64,000 nt of DNA from positions 186,001-250,000 of the forward strand of contig NZ_LZIR01000070.1 in assembly GCF_001667035.1 (NCBI RefSeq), written 5' to 3'. The notes under the pieces are model-generated. The model did no database searches, was not told where the DNA came from, and saw nothing but the letters and a program-made list of their open reading frames with translations. The stretch comes from Mycobacterium sp. 852002-51057_SCH5723018 (GTDB lineage: Bacteria > Actinomycetota > Actinomycetes > Mycobacteriales > Mycobacteriaceae). The translations under genes were made by a program, and so were the position numbers. Every line of letters starts with the position of its first letter. Position 1 is the stretch's first letter. Shown here in pieces: positions 41,838 through 52,002 of the stretch.

Positions 41838-42458
41838 GTGTACGCACGCTCTACCACTATTCAGGCGCAACCCTCGTCGATCGACGCCGGAATTGCGCAC
41901 GTTCGCGATGAGGTCATGCCCGCGCTCCGGGACCTCGAGGGGTGCGTCGGCGTATCCCTGTTGGTCGACCGGCAGTCCGGCCGGTGCATCGCCACCAGCG
42001 CCTGGGAGTCCGAGGAGGCCATGCGCGGCAGCGCGGAACAGGTGACGCCCATCCGCGATCGGGCCTCGGAAAGGTTCGGGGGGTCGGCAAACACCGAGGA
42101 GTGGGAGATCGCGTCGATGCATCGTGACCACCGCTCGGCCGAGGGCGCGGGCGTGCGCGCGACCTGGGTCAAGGTGCCGCAGGACCAAATGGACCAAGGC
42201 ATCGAGTACTACAAGTCGTCCGTGCTGCCCCAGCTCGAGGAGCTGGACGGCTTCTGCAGCGCCAGCCTGCTTGTCGACCGCGCATCCGGGCGAGCGGTGT
42301 CCTCGGTGACGTTCGACAGCCTTGACGCGATGCAGCGCAACCGGGACCGGGCAACCGAGCTCAAGACCGCGTCGGTGCGCGAGGCGGGCGTCGAGGAAGT
42401 CGACGAGCGCGAGTTCGAGTTGGCGGTAGCGCATCTACGGGTGCCCGAGCTGGCCTGA
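41838..42458 (+). CDS. duplicated ABM-like protein, paralogue 1 (Rv2557-like)
   Basis: About 206 residues made of two homologous halves: half 1 with [20 protein letters not shown] and half 2 with [20 protein letters not shown], each a ferredoxin-like dimeric alpha/beta barrel of the ABM type. No catalytic site is evident. GTG 41838 (VYARSTT) has AGAGGGGG upstream. Half 1 keeps [12 protein letters not shown] and half 2 [13 protein letters not shown]. tuberculosis has the same tandem pair, reported as stress- or starvation-responsive; the function is unknown. The start is uncertain because an N-terminal extension in the conserved leader is frameshifted relative to this frame. Confidence 0.85.
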   Translation: MYARSTTIQAQPSSIDAGIAHVRDEVMPALRDLEGCVGVSLLVDRQSGRCIATSAWESEEAMRGSAEQVTPIRDRASERFGGSANTEEWEIASMHRDHRSAEGAGVRATWVKVPQDQMDQGIEYYKSSVLPQLEELDGFCSASLLVDRASGRAVSSVTFDSLDAMQRNRDRATELKTASVREAGVEEVDEREFELAVAHLRVPELA

Positions 42459-42467
42459 TCTCGTCTC

Positions 42468-42568
42468 GGGGCCATTGCCACGCTTGGTCGCTAGGAGGAA
42501 GGTATTCGGTGGGACCGGTGCCGCCACCGGGGCCCGGAAATATAAGCCCCGACACAGGAGGCTCGATC
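42468..42568 (+). promoter_or_regulatory. conserved leader of paralogue 2
   Basis: CATTGCCA at 42473-42480, AGGAGGAA at 42493-42500, and hairpin CCGGTG/CACCGG at 42515-42530, then a second ribosome site AGGAGG 7 nt before GTG 42569. Arrangement parallels the leader at 41745-41837, showing that gene and leader were duplicated together. Confidence 0.5.
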
Positions 42569-43192
42569 GTGTACGCACGCTCCACCACCATCCAGGCGCA
42601 ACCTCTGTCGGTCGACATTGGCATTGCGCACGTTCGCGACGTCGTCATGCCCGCACTGCGGGAGATGAACGGGTATGTCGGGCTGTCGCTGCTGGTGGAC
42701 CGCCAGTCCGGCAGATGCATCGCGACCAGCGCCTGGCAGACCATCGAGGCGATGCGCGCCGGCGCCGAGAGGGTGGCGCCGATCCGGGACCGCGCGGCGT
42801 TGATGTTCGACGGCAGCGCCAAGGTCGAAGAGTGGGACATCGCGTTGCTGCACCGCGACCACCGTTCGCACGACGGGGCGTGCGTGCGGGCCACCTGGCT
42901 CAAGGTGGTCCCGGATCAGCTGAGCCGATCGCTGAGCTTCTACCGCACGTCGGTGCTTCCGGAGCTGGAGGACCTCGACGGGTTCTGCAGCGCCAGCCTG
43001 ATGGTCGACCACCCCGCGTGCCGGCGGGCGGTGTCGTGCTCGACGTTCGACAGCATGGACGCGATGGCGCGGAACCGCGACCGGGCGACCGAGCTGCGCA
43101 GCCGGCGCGTCCGGGACCTGGGCGCCGAGGTGGTCGACGTAGCCGAGTTCGAGCTGGCCATCGCCCACCTGCGGGTGCCCGAGCTGGTCTAG
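42569..43192 (+). CDS. duplicated ABM-like protein, paralogue 2 (Rv2558-like)
   Basis: About 207 residues, the same two-half structure as its neighbour ([20 protein letters not shown], then [20 protein letters not shown]). It is strongly similar throughout and diverged mainly in half 2 ([17 protein letters not shown]). GTG 42569 follows AGGAGGCTCGATC. GTG 42509, with its own AGGAGGAA, is in frame and would add 20 residues ([11 protein letters not shown]); both starts may be used. Function unknown. Confidence 0.85.
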   Translation: MYARSTTIQAQPLSVDIGIAHVRDVVMPALREMNGYVGLSLLVDRQSGRCIATSAWQTIEAMRAGAERVAPIRDRAALMFDGSAKVEEWDIALLHRDHRSHDGACVRATWLKVVPDQLSRSLSFYRTSVLPELEDLDGFCSASLMVDHPACRRAVSCSTFDSMDAMARNRDRATELRSRRVRDLGAEVVDVAEFELAIAHLRVPELV

Positions 43193-43209
43193 CCGCGCAG
43201 TCGGCCTGG

Positions 43210-43545
43210 CTAGGGCAGGGCGTCGCCGGGGAATCCGCGGCAGGGGTGCACCTGGTAGGTGAACACCCCCGCCGCCACCCCCGGGTCGTCGTTCATGATC
43301 GCGGCGGTGTCGTCGACGGTCGCCGCGAACACCCCGATCCCGCAGACGTCGGACTCGTCGGTGACCGGCAGCACCACCGCGAGCACGCCGTCGTCGCGCA
43401 GCCCGAAGTTGCGCCGCCCGTGCTCCCAGATGAGCCCCGGTGACGACTCGTCACCGAACCTCGGGCCGCGCTTGAGGATGACGACGCTGTATTCCTTGGC
43501 GGTGGGCAGCAGCTGGCCCATCTCCTCGTCGGTGAAGGTTTTCAT
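43210..43545 (-). CDS. YCII-related small protein
   Basis: 111 residues, ferredoxin-like alpha/beta fold of the YCII-related/DUF type ([32 protein letters not shown], and a C-terminal [13 protein letters not shown]). No activity is known. It overlaps the rarA stop by 4 bp and lies on the same strand, so it is probably cotranscribed downstream of rarA. It converges with paralogue 2 across 17 bp. Confidence 0.8.
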   Translation of the reverse strand: MKTFTDEEMGQLLPTAKEYSVVILKRGPRFGDESSPGLIWEHGRRNFGLRDDGVLAVVLPVTDESDVCGIGVFAATVDDTAAIMNDDPGVAAGVFTYQVHPCRGFPGDALP

Positions 43546-44903
43546 GGCCGTCCCTTCCTGCGGATGATCGCGCGCAGCCGGTCCAGGCGGCCGGCCATCT
43601 CCCGTTCGAAGCCGTGGCCGGTGGGCCGATAGTAGTCCACGCCCACCAGCTCGTCAGGCGGATACTGTTGGGCGACAACGCCATCCGGGTCGTCGTGGGA
43701 GTACTTGTAGCCCTGCGCGTTGCCCAGCCCCGCGGCACCGGAGTAGTGGCCGTCGCGCAGGTGGGGCGGCACCAGGCCGGCCTTGCCCGCCTTGATGTCG
43801 CCCATCGCCGCCGCCAGCGCGGCGGTGACCGCGTTCGACTTGGGCGCGGTGGCCAGGTGGATGGTGGCGTGCGCGAGCGTCAGCTGGGCCTCGGGCATGC
43901 CGATCAGCGCCACGGTCTGGGCCGCCGCGACGGCGGTCTGCAGCGCGGTCGGGTCGGCCATCCCGACGTCCTCGCTGGCCAGGATCATCAGCCGGCGCGC
44001 GATGAACCGCGGGTCCTCCCCGGCCACCAGCATGCGGGCCAGGTAATGCAGGGCGGCGTCGACGTCGGAACCGCGCACCGATTTGATGAAGGCGCTGATG
44101 ACGTCGTAGTGCTGGTCGCCGTCGCGGTCGTAGCGGACCGCGGCCTCGTCCAGGGACTGCTCGATGGTCTCGACGCTGACCGCCTCGCCGGCTGCCTCGG
44201 CCGCTTCCTCCACCGCTTCAGAGGCCACCTCCAGCGCGGTCAGCGCGCGGCGGGCGTCGCCGGCCGCCAGCCGCACCAGCAGGTCGACGGCGTCGGGCGC
44301 CACCGCGACCCGCCCGGCCAGGCCGCGAGGGTCGTCGATGGCGCGCCGCACCACGGCGCGGATGTCGTCGGAGGACAGCGGGCGCAGCTGCAGGATCAGC
44401 GACCTCGACAGCAGCGGCGCCACCACGGAGAACGACGGGTTCTCGGTGGTCGCCGCCACCAGCAACACCACCCGGTTCTCCACCGCCGACAGCAGCGCGT
44501 CCTGCTGCGTCTTGGAGAACCGGTGCACCTCGTCGATGAACAGCACGGTCTGCTCGCCGGCCAGGAGCGCCTTGCGCGCGGTGTCTATGACGGCGCGGAC
44601 GTCCTTGACGCCGGCCGACAACGCCGACAGGGCCTCGAACCGGCGGCCGGTCGCCTGCGATATCAGCGCGGCCAGGGTCGTCTTTCCGCTGCCCGGCGGG
44701 CCGTACAGGATCACCGAGGCGACGCCGGAGCCCTCGACCAGCCGCCGCAGCGGGGATCCGGGCGCGAGCAGATGGTCCTGTCCGACCACCTCGTCCAGCG
44801 AGGCGGGCCGCATCCGGACGGCCAGCGGCGCGCCGGCCGACACGCCCAGGTCACGGCCGCTTGACTGCGGCGCGCCGGGGATGTCGAACAGGCCATCGGA
44901 CAC
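43542..44903 (-). CDS. rarA: replication-associated recombination protein A (MgsA)
   Basis: AAA+ ATPase acting at stalled forks. 453 residues: Walker [12 protein letters not shown], Walker [17 protein letters not shown], sensor [11 protein letters not shown], and a C-terminal tetramerisation/MgsA domain with [13 protein letters not shown] [17 protein letters not shown] 44903 has TAATAT 6 nt upstream, suggesting a leaderless transcript. Confidence 0.95.
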   Translation of the reverse strand: MSDGLFDIPGAPQSSGRDLGVSAGAPLAVRMRPASLDEVVGQDHLLAPGSPLRRLVEGSGVASVILYGPPGSGKTTLAALISQATGRRFEALSALSAGVKDVRAVIDTARKALLAGEQTVLFIDEVHRFSKTQQDALLSAVENRVVLLVAATTENPSFSVVAPLLSRSLILQLRPLSSDDIRAVVRRAIDDPRGLAGRVAVAPDAVDLLVRLAAGDARRALTALEVASEAVEEAAEAAGEAVSVETIEQSLDEAAVRYDRDGDQHYDVISAFIKSVRGSDVDAALHYLARMLVAGEDPRFIARRLMILASEDVGMADPTALQTAVAAAQTVALIGMPEAQLTLAHATIHLATAPKSNAVTAALAAAMGDIKAGKAGLVPPHLRDGHYSGAAGLGNAQGYKYSHDDPDGVVAQQYPPDELVGVDYYRPTGHGFEREMAGRLDRLRAIIRRKGRP

Positions 44904-44909
44904 GCGACG

Positions 44910-44915
44910 ATATTA
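44910..44915 (-). promoter_or_regulatory. -10 box of rarA, leaderless
   Basis: TAATAT on the minus strand ends 6 nt before GTG 44903. The 104-bp divergent interval also serves the membrane protein gene at 45008. Confidence 0.55.
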
Positions 44916-45007
44916 ATCCGGGCGTGTTCGGCCCATATTTGCTAAGTTCCGGTTGCCAAGTTCGGTGCGCGTCCCCTTCGGAGTTGAATCAAACAGCTAG
45001 GACGGAC

Positions 45008-45952
45008 ATGAGCCAGCCCCCTGAGTATCCAGGCAATCCGGCCGATCCCCGCGGGGGACAGCACCACCCTCCGGGCTACCCGCCACCGCCCAGCTACGGC
45101 GCACCGCCCCCGCAACAGGGCCCGGGTTACGGGCCGCCGCCCGGCGGCTACAACCAACCCGGTCCTTCCGGACCGCAGTCCGGCTACGGCGCCCCATCAG
45201 GCCAGCCGGGCCCGCAGTTCAGCATCGGTGACGCCTTCAGCTGGTCGTGGAACAAGTTCACCCAGAACGCCATGCCGCTGATCGTGGCCACCCTCGTCTA
45301 CGGGGTGCTGTTGGGCATCGCCTACGCGGTGACCTTGCTGGGCGGCGGCCTGGGCGGGAACACCACCACGACGAACTCCGACGGATACACGACCACGACG
45401 ACCGACATCGGCGCCGGCGGGCTGGCCGCCATGATCGCCGGCTACATCCTCCTTTACGCGATAGGCATATTCGCCCAATCCGCGTTCCTGTCCGGAGTTC
45501 TCGAGATCGCCGACGGACGGCAGGTGAGTATCGGCTCGTTCTTCAAGCCCCGCAACCTGGGCCAGGTGATCCTCGCCTCGATCATCATCGGCATCCTGAC
45601 GACGATCGGCTCGTTCCTGTGCATCATTCCCGGCCTGATCGTGGGTATCTTCGCGCAGTTCGCCATCCCGTTCGTGATCGATCGGTCGCAGGGCGCCATC
45701 GACGCGCTGAAGTCCAGCTTCTCCACGGTCTCCTCGAACTTCGTCAACGCGTTGCTGGTCTGGCTGGTCGGGGTGGCGACGGTGACGATCGGCTTGTTGG
45801 CGTGCGGTGTGGGCGTGCTCGTCGGGGGACCGGTCGCATCGCTGATCCTGGTCTACGGCTACCGCAAGCTCTCCGGCGGCCAGGTCGTCCCGCTGGAGCG
45901 GCCGGGCGGCGGTTACCAAGGGGGACCGCCACCGGGGTACGGCCCGGCCTAG
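45008..45952 (+). CDS. Pro/Gly-rich membrane protein (Rv2560-like)
   Basis: 314 residues. Residues 1-73 are a disordered Pro/Gly/Gln/Tyr-rich cytoplasmic region with PPGY/GYGPP repeats. From FSIGDAFSWSWNKFTQNAMP there are about six transmembrane helices (LIVATLVYGVLLGIAYAVT through VGVLVGGPVASLILVYGY), interrupted by a Thr-rich extracellular loop (NTTTTNSDGYTTTTTD). A short GGPPPGYGPA tail repeats the N-terminal theme. ATG 45008 with AGGACGGAC upstream. Function unknown; such proteins are common in the actinobacterial envelope. Confidence 0.9.
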   Translation: MSQPPEYPGNPADPRGGQHHPPGYPPPPSYGAPPPQQGPGYGPPPGGYNQPGPSGPQSGYGAPSGQPGPQFSIGDAFSWSWNKFTQNAMPLIVATLVYGVLLGIAYAVTLLGGGLGGNTTTTNSDGYTTTTTDIGAGGLAAMIAGYILLYAIGIFAQSAFLSGVLEIADGRQVSIGSFFKPRNLGQVILASIIIGILTTIGSFLCIIPGLIVGIFAQFAIPFVIDRSQGAIDALKSSFSTVSSNFVNALLVWLVGVATVTIGLLACGVGVLVGGPVASLILVYGYRKLSGGQVVPLERPGGGYQGGPPPGYGPA

Positions 45953-46036
45953 GCTCGGCGCCAGGCCTGACGCCGAGGACGGCCCGCCGAAATCCGCTGC
46001 ACTGCAGGCTTGTCAAGCTTGTGATTCGATCAGCGG

Positions 46037-49000
46037 ATGAGCATCAAAGTTGCGCTGGAGCACCGCACCAGCTACACCTTTGACCGGCTGGTCCGGGTCT
46101 ATCCGCATGTGGTGCGGCTGCGCCCGGCGCCCCACTCGCGCACGCCCATCGACGCCTACTCGCTGCGCGTCGACCCGGGCGAGCACTTCGTCAACTGGCA
46201 ACAGGATGCGGTGGGCAATTTCCTTGCGCGGCTGGTGTTTCCGAATCCGATGACCCGGCTGACCATCACCGTCGGGCTCATCGCCGACCTCAAGGTGATC
46301 AACCCGTTCGACTTCTTCATCGAGGACTGGGCCGAGACCTGGGCCCCCTCTGCTGGACAGACGGGGTGGACCTACCCCAAGGCGCTGGCCGACGACCTCA
46401 AGCCGTACCTGCGGCCCGTCGACGAAGACTTCGACGGGTCCGGGCCCGGTGAGCTCGTGCAGGCATGGTTGGAGAACTTCACGGTGCGCGACGGCACCCG
46501 CACCATCGACTTCCTGGTCGCGCTGAACCGGGCCGTCAACGCCGACGTCGCCTACAGCCTGCGGATGGAACCGGGCGTGCAGACGCCGGATTTCACACTG
46601 CGCAACGGCGTCGGGTCGTGCCGGGACTCGGCGTGGCTGCTGGTGTCGATCCTGCGCCAGTTCGGGCTGGCGGCCCGGTTCGTCTCCGGCTACCTGGTGC
46701 AGCTGGCCTCCGATGTGGCGGCGCTCGACGGCCCGTCGGGTCCCGCGGCCGACTTCACCGACCTGCATGCGTGGACCGAGGTGTACATCCCCGGCGCCGG
46801 CTGGATCGGGCTGGACCCGACGTCGGGATTGTTCGCCGGCGAGGGCCACATCCCGCTGGCGGCCACGCCGCACCCGTCAAGCGCGGCGCCCATCAGCGGC
46901 GGCACCGAACCGTGCCAGTCGGTGCTGGAGTTCTCGAACACGGTCACCCGCGTCCACGAAGACCCGCGCGTCACGCTGCCCTACACCGACGAGGCGTGGC
47001 GGACGATCTGCGACGTCGGCCGCCGCGTCGACGAGCGCCTGGCGGCCGCGGACGTCCGGCTGACGGTCGGCGGCGAGCCCACGTTCGTTTCGGTGGACAA
47101 TCAGGTCGACGAGGAGTGGACGACCGCCGCCGACGGCCCGCACAAGCGGCAACGGGCGTCGGACCTGGCCGCCCGCCTGAAGGCGGCGTGGGCCCCGCAG
47201 GGCCTCATCCAGCGCGGGCAGGGCAGGTGGTATCCGGGAGAACGGTTGCCGCGCTGGCAGATCGCGCTCTACTGGCGCACCGACGGGCGACCGCTGTGGA
47301 ACAACGACACCCTGCTGGCCGACCCCTGGGGCCCCGAGCCCGCGCGGATCGATGACGAGGCCGCCCACCAGGTGCTGGCCGCGGTCGCCGACGGCTTCGG
47401 CCTGCCGGCCTCGCAGGTGCGCCCCGCCTACGAGGACCCGCTGGCCCGGCTGGCGGCCAAGGTGCGCAAGCCGGCCGGCGACCCGGTGGATGCGGCCGAC
47501 GATCTCGACGAGGACTCCCCCGCAACTCGCGCCGAGCTGCTGGCGCGCCTCGACGAATCCACCACGACCCCAGCGGCTTTCGCGCTGCCGCTGCACCGCC
47601 GCGACGACGACCTGGGGTGGGCCAGCGCGGACTGGCGGCTGCGTCGCGGCCGCATCGTGCTGCTCGACGGGAACTCTCCCGCGGGCCTGCGGTTGCCGTT
47701 GGATTCGATCAGCTGGCGGCCGCCGCGCCCGCGATTTGACGCCGACCCCCACACCGTCGGCGACGCGCTGCCGACGGAGTCGGGCGACGCGGTGGTGACC
47801 GACGCCGAGGGCGCGCCGCCGACCGCTATGGTCGCCGAGGTGCGCGGGGGCCTGCTGTACGTCTTCATGCCGCCCACCCAGGTGCTGGAACACTTCGTCG
47901 ACCTGGTGGCCCGGGTCGAGGCCGCGGCGGTCAAGACCGACCGCCCGGTGGTGATCGAGGGCTACGGCCCGCCGCCCGACCCGCGGCTGAAGTCGGTGAC
48001 CATCACCCCCGACCCGGGCGTCATCGAGGTCAACGTGCCGCCCAGCGCCGGTTTCGCCGAACAGACAAGCCTGCTGGAAAGCCTCTACGAAGAGGCGCGG
48101 CTGGCCCGGTTGTCCACCGAATCGTTCGACGTCGACGGCACCCATGGCGGCACCGGCGGGGGCAACCACATCACCCTGGGCGGCGTCACGCCCGCGGACT
48201 CGCCGCTGCTGCGCCGCCCCGACCTGCTGGTCTCGCTGCTCACGTACTGGCAGCGGCACCCGTCGTTGTCCTATCTGTTCGCCGGGCGATTCGTCGGCAC
48301 CACCTCTCAGGCGCCCCGCGTCGACGAGGGCCGCGCCGAGGCGCTCTACGAGCTCGAGATCGCGTTCGCCGAGATCGCCCGGCTCTCGGCCGGCGCGGCC
48401 GCCAAGCCGTGGGTGACCGACCGCGCGCTGCGGCACCTGCTCACCGACATCACCGGCAACACCCATCGCGCCGAGTTCTGCATCGACAAGCTCTACAGCC
48501 CCGACGGCCCCCGCGGCAGGCTGGGCCTGCTGGAGTTGCGCGGCTTCGAGATGCCGCCGCACCTGCGCATGGCGATGGTGCAGTCGCTGCTGGTGCGCTC
48601 GCTGGTGGCGTGGTTCTGGGACCAACCGCTGCGCGCCCCGCTGATCCGCCACGGCGCCAACCTGCACGGGCGATACCTGTTGCCGCACTTCCTGATTCAC
48701 GACATCGCCGACGTGGCCGCCGACCTGCGCGCCCACGGCATCGGTTTCGAGACCAGCTGGCTGGACCCGTTCACCGAGTTCCGGTTCCCGCGCATAGGCA
48801 CCGCGGTCTTCGACGGCGTGGAGATCGAGCTGCGCGGGGCGATCGAACCCTGGACCACCCTCGGCGAGGAGGCGACCGCCACCGGCACCGCTCGCTACGT
48901 CGACTCGTCGGTCGAGCGCATCCAGATCCGCATCATCGGCGCCGACCGGCACCGCTACGTGGTGACGGCCAACGGCTACCCGGTCCCGCTACTGGCCACC

Positions 49001-49360
49001 GACAACCCCGACATCCACGTCGGCGGCGTGCGGTTCAAGGCCTGGCAGCCGCCCAGCGCGCTGCACCCGACCATCAGCACCGACGTGCCGCTGCAATTCG
49101 AGCTCATCGACCTGACCACCGGAACGTCGCGGGGCGGCTGCACCTACCACGTCTCCCACCCCGGCGGGCGCGCCTACGACGAGCCGCCGGTCAACGCCGT
49201 GGAGGCCGAGTCACGCCGCGCTCGCCGCTTCGAGGCGACCGGCTTCACCCCGGGCAAGCTGGACCTGTCCGCCATCCGAGAGCGACAGGCCAGGATCTTC
49301 ACCGACATCGGCGCGCCGGGCATCCTCGACCTGCGTCGCGTGCGTACCGTGCAGCGGTAA
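46037..49360 (+). CDS. transglutaminase-like / DUF2126 protein (Rv2566-like)
   Basis: 1107 residues. The N-terminal bacterial transglutaminase N-domain (VALEHRTSYTFDRLVRVYPH) and transglutaminase core carry the triad C195 (GVGSCRDSAWLL), H244 (DLHAWTEVY) and D260 (GLDPTSG). The remaining roughly 750 residues are DUF2126 (LTVGGEPTFVSVDNQVDEEW, HGGTGGGNHITLGGV, PEFCIDKLYSP-like AEFCIDKLYSPDG). No signal peptide. The family occurs with ATP-grasp/alpha-E partners in predicted peptide-modification systems. The stop shares one base with the next ATG (TAATG). Confidence 0.93.
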   Translation: MSIKVALEHRTSYTFDRLVRVYPHVVRLRPAPHSRTPIDAYSLRVDPGEHFVNWQQDAVGNFLARLVFPNPMTRLTITVGLIADLKVINPFDFFIEDWAETWAPSAGQTGWTYPKALADDLKPYLRPVDEDFDGSGPGELVQAWLENFTVRDGTRTIDFLVALNRAVNADVAYSLRMEPGVQTPDFTLRNGVGSCRDSAWLLVSILRQFGLAARFVSGYLVQLASDVAALDGPSGPAADFTDLHAWTEVYIPGAGWIGLDPTSGLFAGEGHIPLAATPHPSSAAPISGGTEPCQSVLEFSNTVTRVHEDPRVTLPYTDEAWRTICDVGRRVDERLAAADVRLTVGGEPTFVSVDNQVDEEWTTAADGPHKRQRASDLAARLKAAWAPQGLIQRGQGRWYPGERLPRWQIALYWRTDGRPLWNNDTLLADPWGPEPARIDDEAAHQVLAAVADGFGLPASQVRPAYEDPLARLAAKVRKPAGDPVDAADDLDEDSPATRAELLARLDESTTTPAAFALPLHRRDDDLGWASADWRLRRGRIVLLDGNSPAGLRLPLDSISWRPPRPRFDADPHTVGDALPTESGDAVVTDAEGAPPTAMVAEVRGGLLYVFMPPTQVLEHFVDLVARVEAAAVKTDRPVVIEGYGPPPDPRLKSVTITPDPGVIEVNVPPSAGFAEQTSLLESLYEEARLARLSTESFDVDGTHGGTGGGNHITLGGVTPADSPLLRRPDLLVSLLTYWQRHPSLSYLFAGRFVGTTSQAPRVDEGRAEALYELEIAFAEIARLSAGAAAKPWVTDRALRHLLTDITGNTHRAEFCIDKLYSPDGPRGRLGLLELRGFEMPPHLRMAMVQSLLVRSLVAWFWDQPLRAPLIRHGANLHGRYLLPHFLIHDIADVAADLRAHGIGFETSWLDPFTEFRFPRIGTAVFDGVEIELRGAIEPWTTLGEEATATGTARYVDSSVERIQIRIIGADRHRYVVTANGYPVPLLATDNPDIHVGGVRFKAWQPPSALHPTISTDVPLQFELIDLTTGTSRGGCTYHVSHPGGRAYDEPPVNAVEAESRRARRFEATGFTPGKLDLSAIRERQARIFTDIGAPGILDLRRVRTVQR

Positions 49361-52002
49361 TGGCAGCCCCAGAAGTCGCCCCCTCCGGCCGCTACGACGC
49401 CGATCGGCTGCTGGCGGCGTACCGGACGGCGCGGGCCCAGGAGGCGCTTTTCGACCTGCGCCCCGACGGCTTGGGAATCGGCTACGACGAATTCGTCGAC
49501 CGCCACGGCAACGTCCGGCCGGGCTGGTCGGAGCTGGCCGACGCCATCGCCGAGCGCGGCAGGGCCGGACTGAACCGGTTGCGCGCGGTGGTGGACAGCC
49601 TGATCGACAACGACGGGATCACCTACACCGAGGTCGATTTCACCCGCGACGGCCACGCGCAGGAGCCGCGGCCGTGGAGCCTGGACACCCTGCCGATCGT
49701 GGTGTCCGCGGCCGACTGGGACGTGCTGGAGGCCGGGCTGGTGCAGCGGTCACGCCTGCTCGACGGCGTGCTGGCCGACCTGTACGGACCGCGCAGCCTG
49801 CTCACCGAGGGCGTGCTGCCGCCGGAGCTGGTGTTCGCCCACCCCGGCTACGTACGGGCGGCCAACGGCATCGAGGTGCCCGGGCGCCATCAGCTTTTCA
49901 TGCACGGCTGCGACGTCAGCCGCTTGCCGGACGGTGGCTTTGCGGTCAACGCGGACTGGACGCAGGCGCCGTCGGGTGCCGGCTACGCACTGGCCGACAG
50001 ACGCGTTGTGGCGCACTCGATTCCGGACCTCTACGAACGAATCGCGCCGCGACCCACCACGCCGTTCGCGCAGGCGCTGCGGCTGGCACTCATCGACGCC
50101 GCGCCCGACGTCGCCCAGGACCCGGTGGTCGTGGTGCTCACCCCGGGCATCTACTCCGAGACCGCGTTCGATCAGGCGTATCTGGCCACGCTGCTGGGCT
50201 TCCCGCTGGTGGAAAGCGCGGATCTGGTGGTGCGTGAAGGCAAGCTGTGGATGCGCTCGCTGGGCACGCTGAAGCGCGTGGACGTGGTGCTGCGCCGGAT
50301 CGACGCCGACTACACCGATCCCCTCGACCTGCGCGCCGATTCCCGGCTCGGCGTCGTCGGTCTGGTGGAGGCGCAGCGCCGCGGGACGGTGACGGTCGTC
50401 AACACGCTGGGCAGCGGTATCCTGGAAAGCGCTGGGCTGCTTAGGTTTCTGCCCGAGCTGGCCGAGCGGCTGCTCGGCGAGGCCCCGCTGCTGGGCACCG
50501 CGCCGGTCTACTGGGGCGGCATCGCCGCCGAACGCTCGCACCTGCTGGCCAACCTCTCGTCGCTGCTGATCAAATCGACGGTCGGGGGGAATGTCCTTGT
50601 CGGGCCGACCCTTTCGTCGGACCAGCTGGCCGTATTGGCCGCCCGCATCGAGGACATGCCGTGGCAATGGGTCGGCCAAGAGCTGCCGAAGTTCTCGTCG
50701 GCGCCCACCGATCACGCCGGCGTGCTGTCCTCGGCCGGGGTCGGCATGCGGCTGTTCACGGTCGCCCAGCGCGGGGGCTACGCGCCGATGATCGGCGGGG
50801 TCGGCTACGTGTTGGCGGCAGGGCCCGCCGCCTACACGCTGAAAACCGTTGCCGCTAAGGATATCTGGGTGCGGCCCAGCGAGCGTGCGCACGCCGAGAC
50901 GATCACCGTTCCCACCATGGAGCCGGCGGCCCTGAAGCCCGCGAAGACAGCCGCGGGCACCTGGGGTGTCAGCTCGCCGCGCGTGCTGTCCGACCTGTTC
51001 TGGATGGGACGCTACGGCGAGCGCGCGGAGCAGATGGCCCGGCTGCTGATGGTCACCCGCGACCGCTTCCACGTCTACCGCCACCAGCAGGACACCGAAG
51101 AGGCCGAGGTGGTGCCGGTCCTGATGGCCGCGCTGGCCCGCATCACCGGGGCCGACGGCGGCGGCGCCGGGGATCGGGCCGAGATGATCGCCGTCGCCCC
51201 CTCGACGCTGTGGTCGCTGACCATGGACCCGAGCCGGCCCGGTTCGCTTGTGCAGTCGGTGGAGGGGCTGGCGCTGGCCGCCCGGGCGGTGCGCGACCAG
51301 CTGTCCAACGACACCTGGATGGTGCTGGCCGGGGTGGAGCGCGCGGTGGCGCTGCGCCCCGACCCGCCGGACTCGCTGGCCGAAGCCGACGTCCTGCTCG
51401 CGTCGGCTCAGGCGCAGGCGTTGGCCGGGATGCTGACGCTGTCCGGGGTGGCCGGCGAGTCGATGGTGCGCGACGTCGGCTGGACGATGATGGACATCGG
51501 CAAACGCATCGAACGCGGCCTGTGGCTGACCGCGCTGTTGCGCGCCACGCTGACCGAGGTCCGCGGCGCCGACGCCGAGCAAACGATCATCGAGGCGACG
51601 GTGGTGGCGTGCGAATCGTCGGTCATCTACCGGCGCCGCACCGCCGGCAAGGTCAGCGTGGCCGCCGTGGCCGAGCTGATGCTGTACGACACCACCAACC
51701 CGAGGTCGTTGCTGTATCAGCTGGAGCGGCTGCGCACCGACCTGCAGGACCTGCCCAGCTCGTCGGGCTCGTCGCGCCCGGAGCGGCTGGTGGACGAGAT
51801 CGGCACCCTGTTGCGCCGATCGCATCCCGGGCAACTGGAAGGGGTCAGCGACGGGCGCCGCGCGCAGCTGGCCGAACTGCTCGAGACCATCCATGCCGAG
51901 CTGCGCGACCTGGCCGAGGTCATCACCGCCACGCAGTTGGCGCTGCCGGGCGGCATGCAGCCGCTGTGGGGTCCCGACCGGCGGCGGGTGATGCCGGCCT
52001 AA
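49360..52002 (+). CDS. circularly permuted ATP-grasp / alpha-E fusion (Rv2567-like)
   Basis: 880 residues. Residues about 1-480 are the circularly permuted ATP-grasp ligase (LLDGVLADLYGPRSLL, HPGYVRAANGIEV, YSETAFDQAYLATLLGFPLV, LIKSTVGGNVLVGPTLS), predicted to form amide bonds. The rest is an alpha-E helical domain beginning VLSDLFWMGRYGERAEQMAR. In many bacteria these are two proteins; fused here. Translationally coupled to the DUF2126 protein. Substrate unknown. ATG 49360 is fixed by the overlap; the frame upstream is a shadow of the previous gene. Confidence 0.93.
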   Translation: MAAPEVAPSGRYDADRLLAAYRTARAQEALFDLRPDGLGIGYDEFVDRHGNVRPGWSELADAIAERGRAGLNRLRAVVDSLIDNDGITYTEVDFTRDGHAQEPRPWSLDTLPIVVSAADWDVLEAGLVQRSRLLDGVLADLYGPRSLLTEGVLPPELVFAHPGYVRAANGIEVPGRHQLFMHGCDVSRLPDGGFAVNADWTQAPSGAGYALADRRVVAHSIPDLYERIAPRPTTPFAQALRLALIDAAPDVAQDPVVVVLTPGIYSETAFDQAYLATLLGFPLVESADLVVREGKLWMRSLGTLKRVDVVLRRIDADYTDPLDLRADSRLGVVGLVEAQRRGTVTVVNTLGSGILESAGLLRFLPELAERLLGEAPLLGTAPVYWGGIAAERSHLLANLSSLLIKSTVGGNVLVGPTLSSDQLAVLAARIEDMPWQWVGQELPKFSSAPTDHAGVLSSAGVGMRLFTVAQRGGYAPMIGGVGYVLAAGPAAYTLKTVAAKDIWVRPSERAHAETITVPTMEPAALKPAKTAAGTWGVSSPRVLSDLFWMGRYGERAEQMARLLMVTRDRFHVYRHQQDTEEAEVVPVLMAALARITGADGGGAGDRAEMIAVAPSTLWSLTMDPSRPGSLVQSVEGLALAARAVRDQLSNDTWMVLAGVERAVALRPDPPDSLAEADVLLASAQAQALAGMLTLSGVAGESMVRDVGWTMMDIGKRIERGLWLTALLRATLTEVRGADAEQTIIEATVVACESSVIYRRRTAGKVSVAAVAELMLYDTTNPRSLLYQLERLRTDLQDLPSSSGSSRPERLVDEIGTLLRRSHPGQLEGVSDGRRAQLAELLETIHAELRDLAEVITATQLALPGGMQPLWGPDRRRVMPA

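Noticed and set aside
48409..49359. 300-residue N-terminal extension of the ATP-grasp protein
   Set aside because: Shadow of the DUF2126 gene; the TAATG overlap and family start support 49360.
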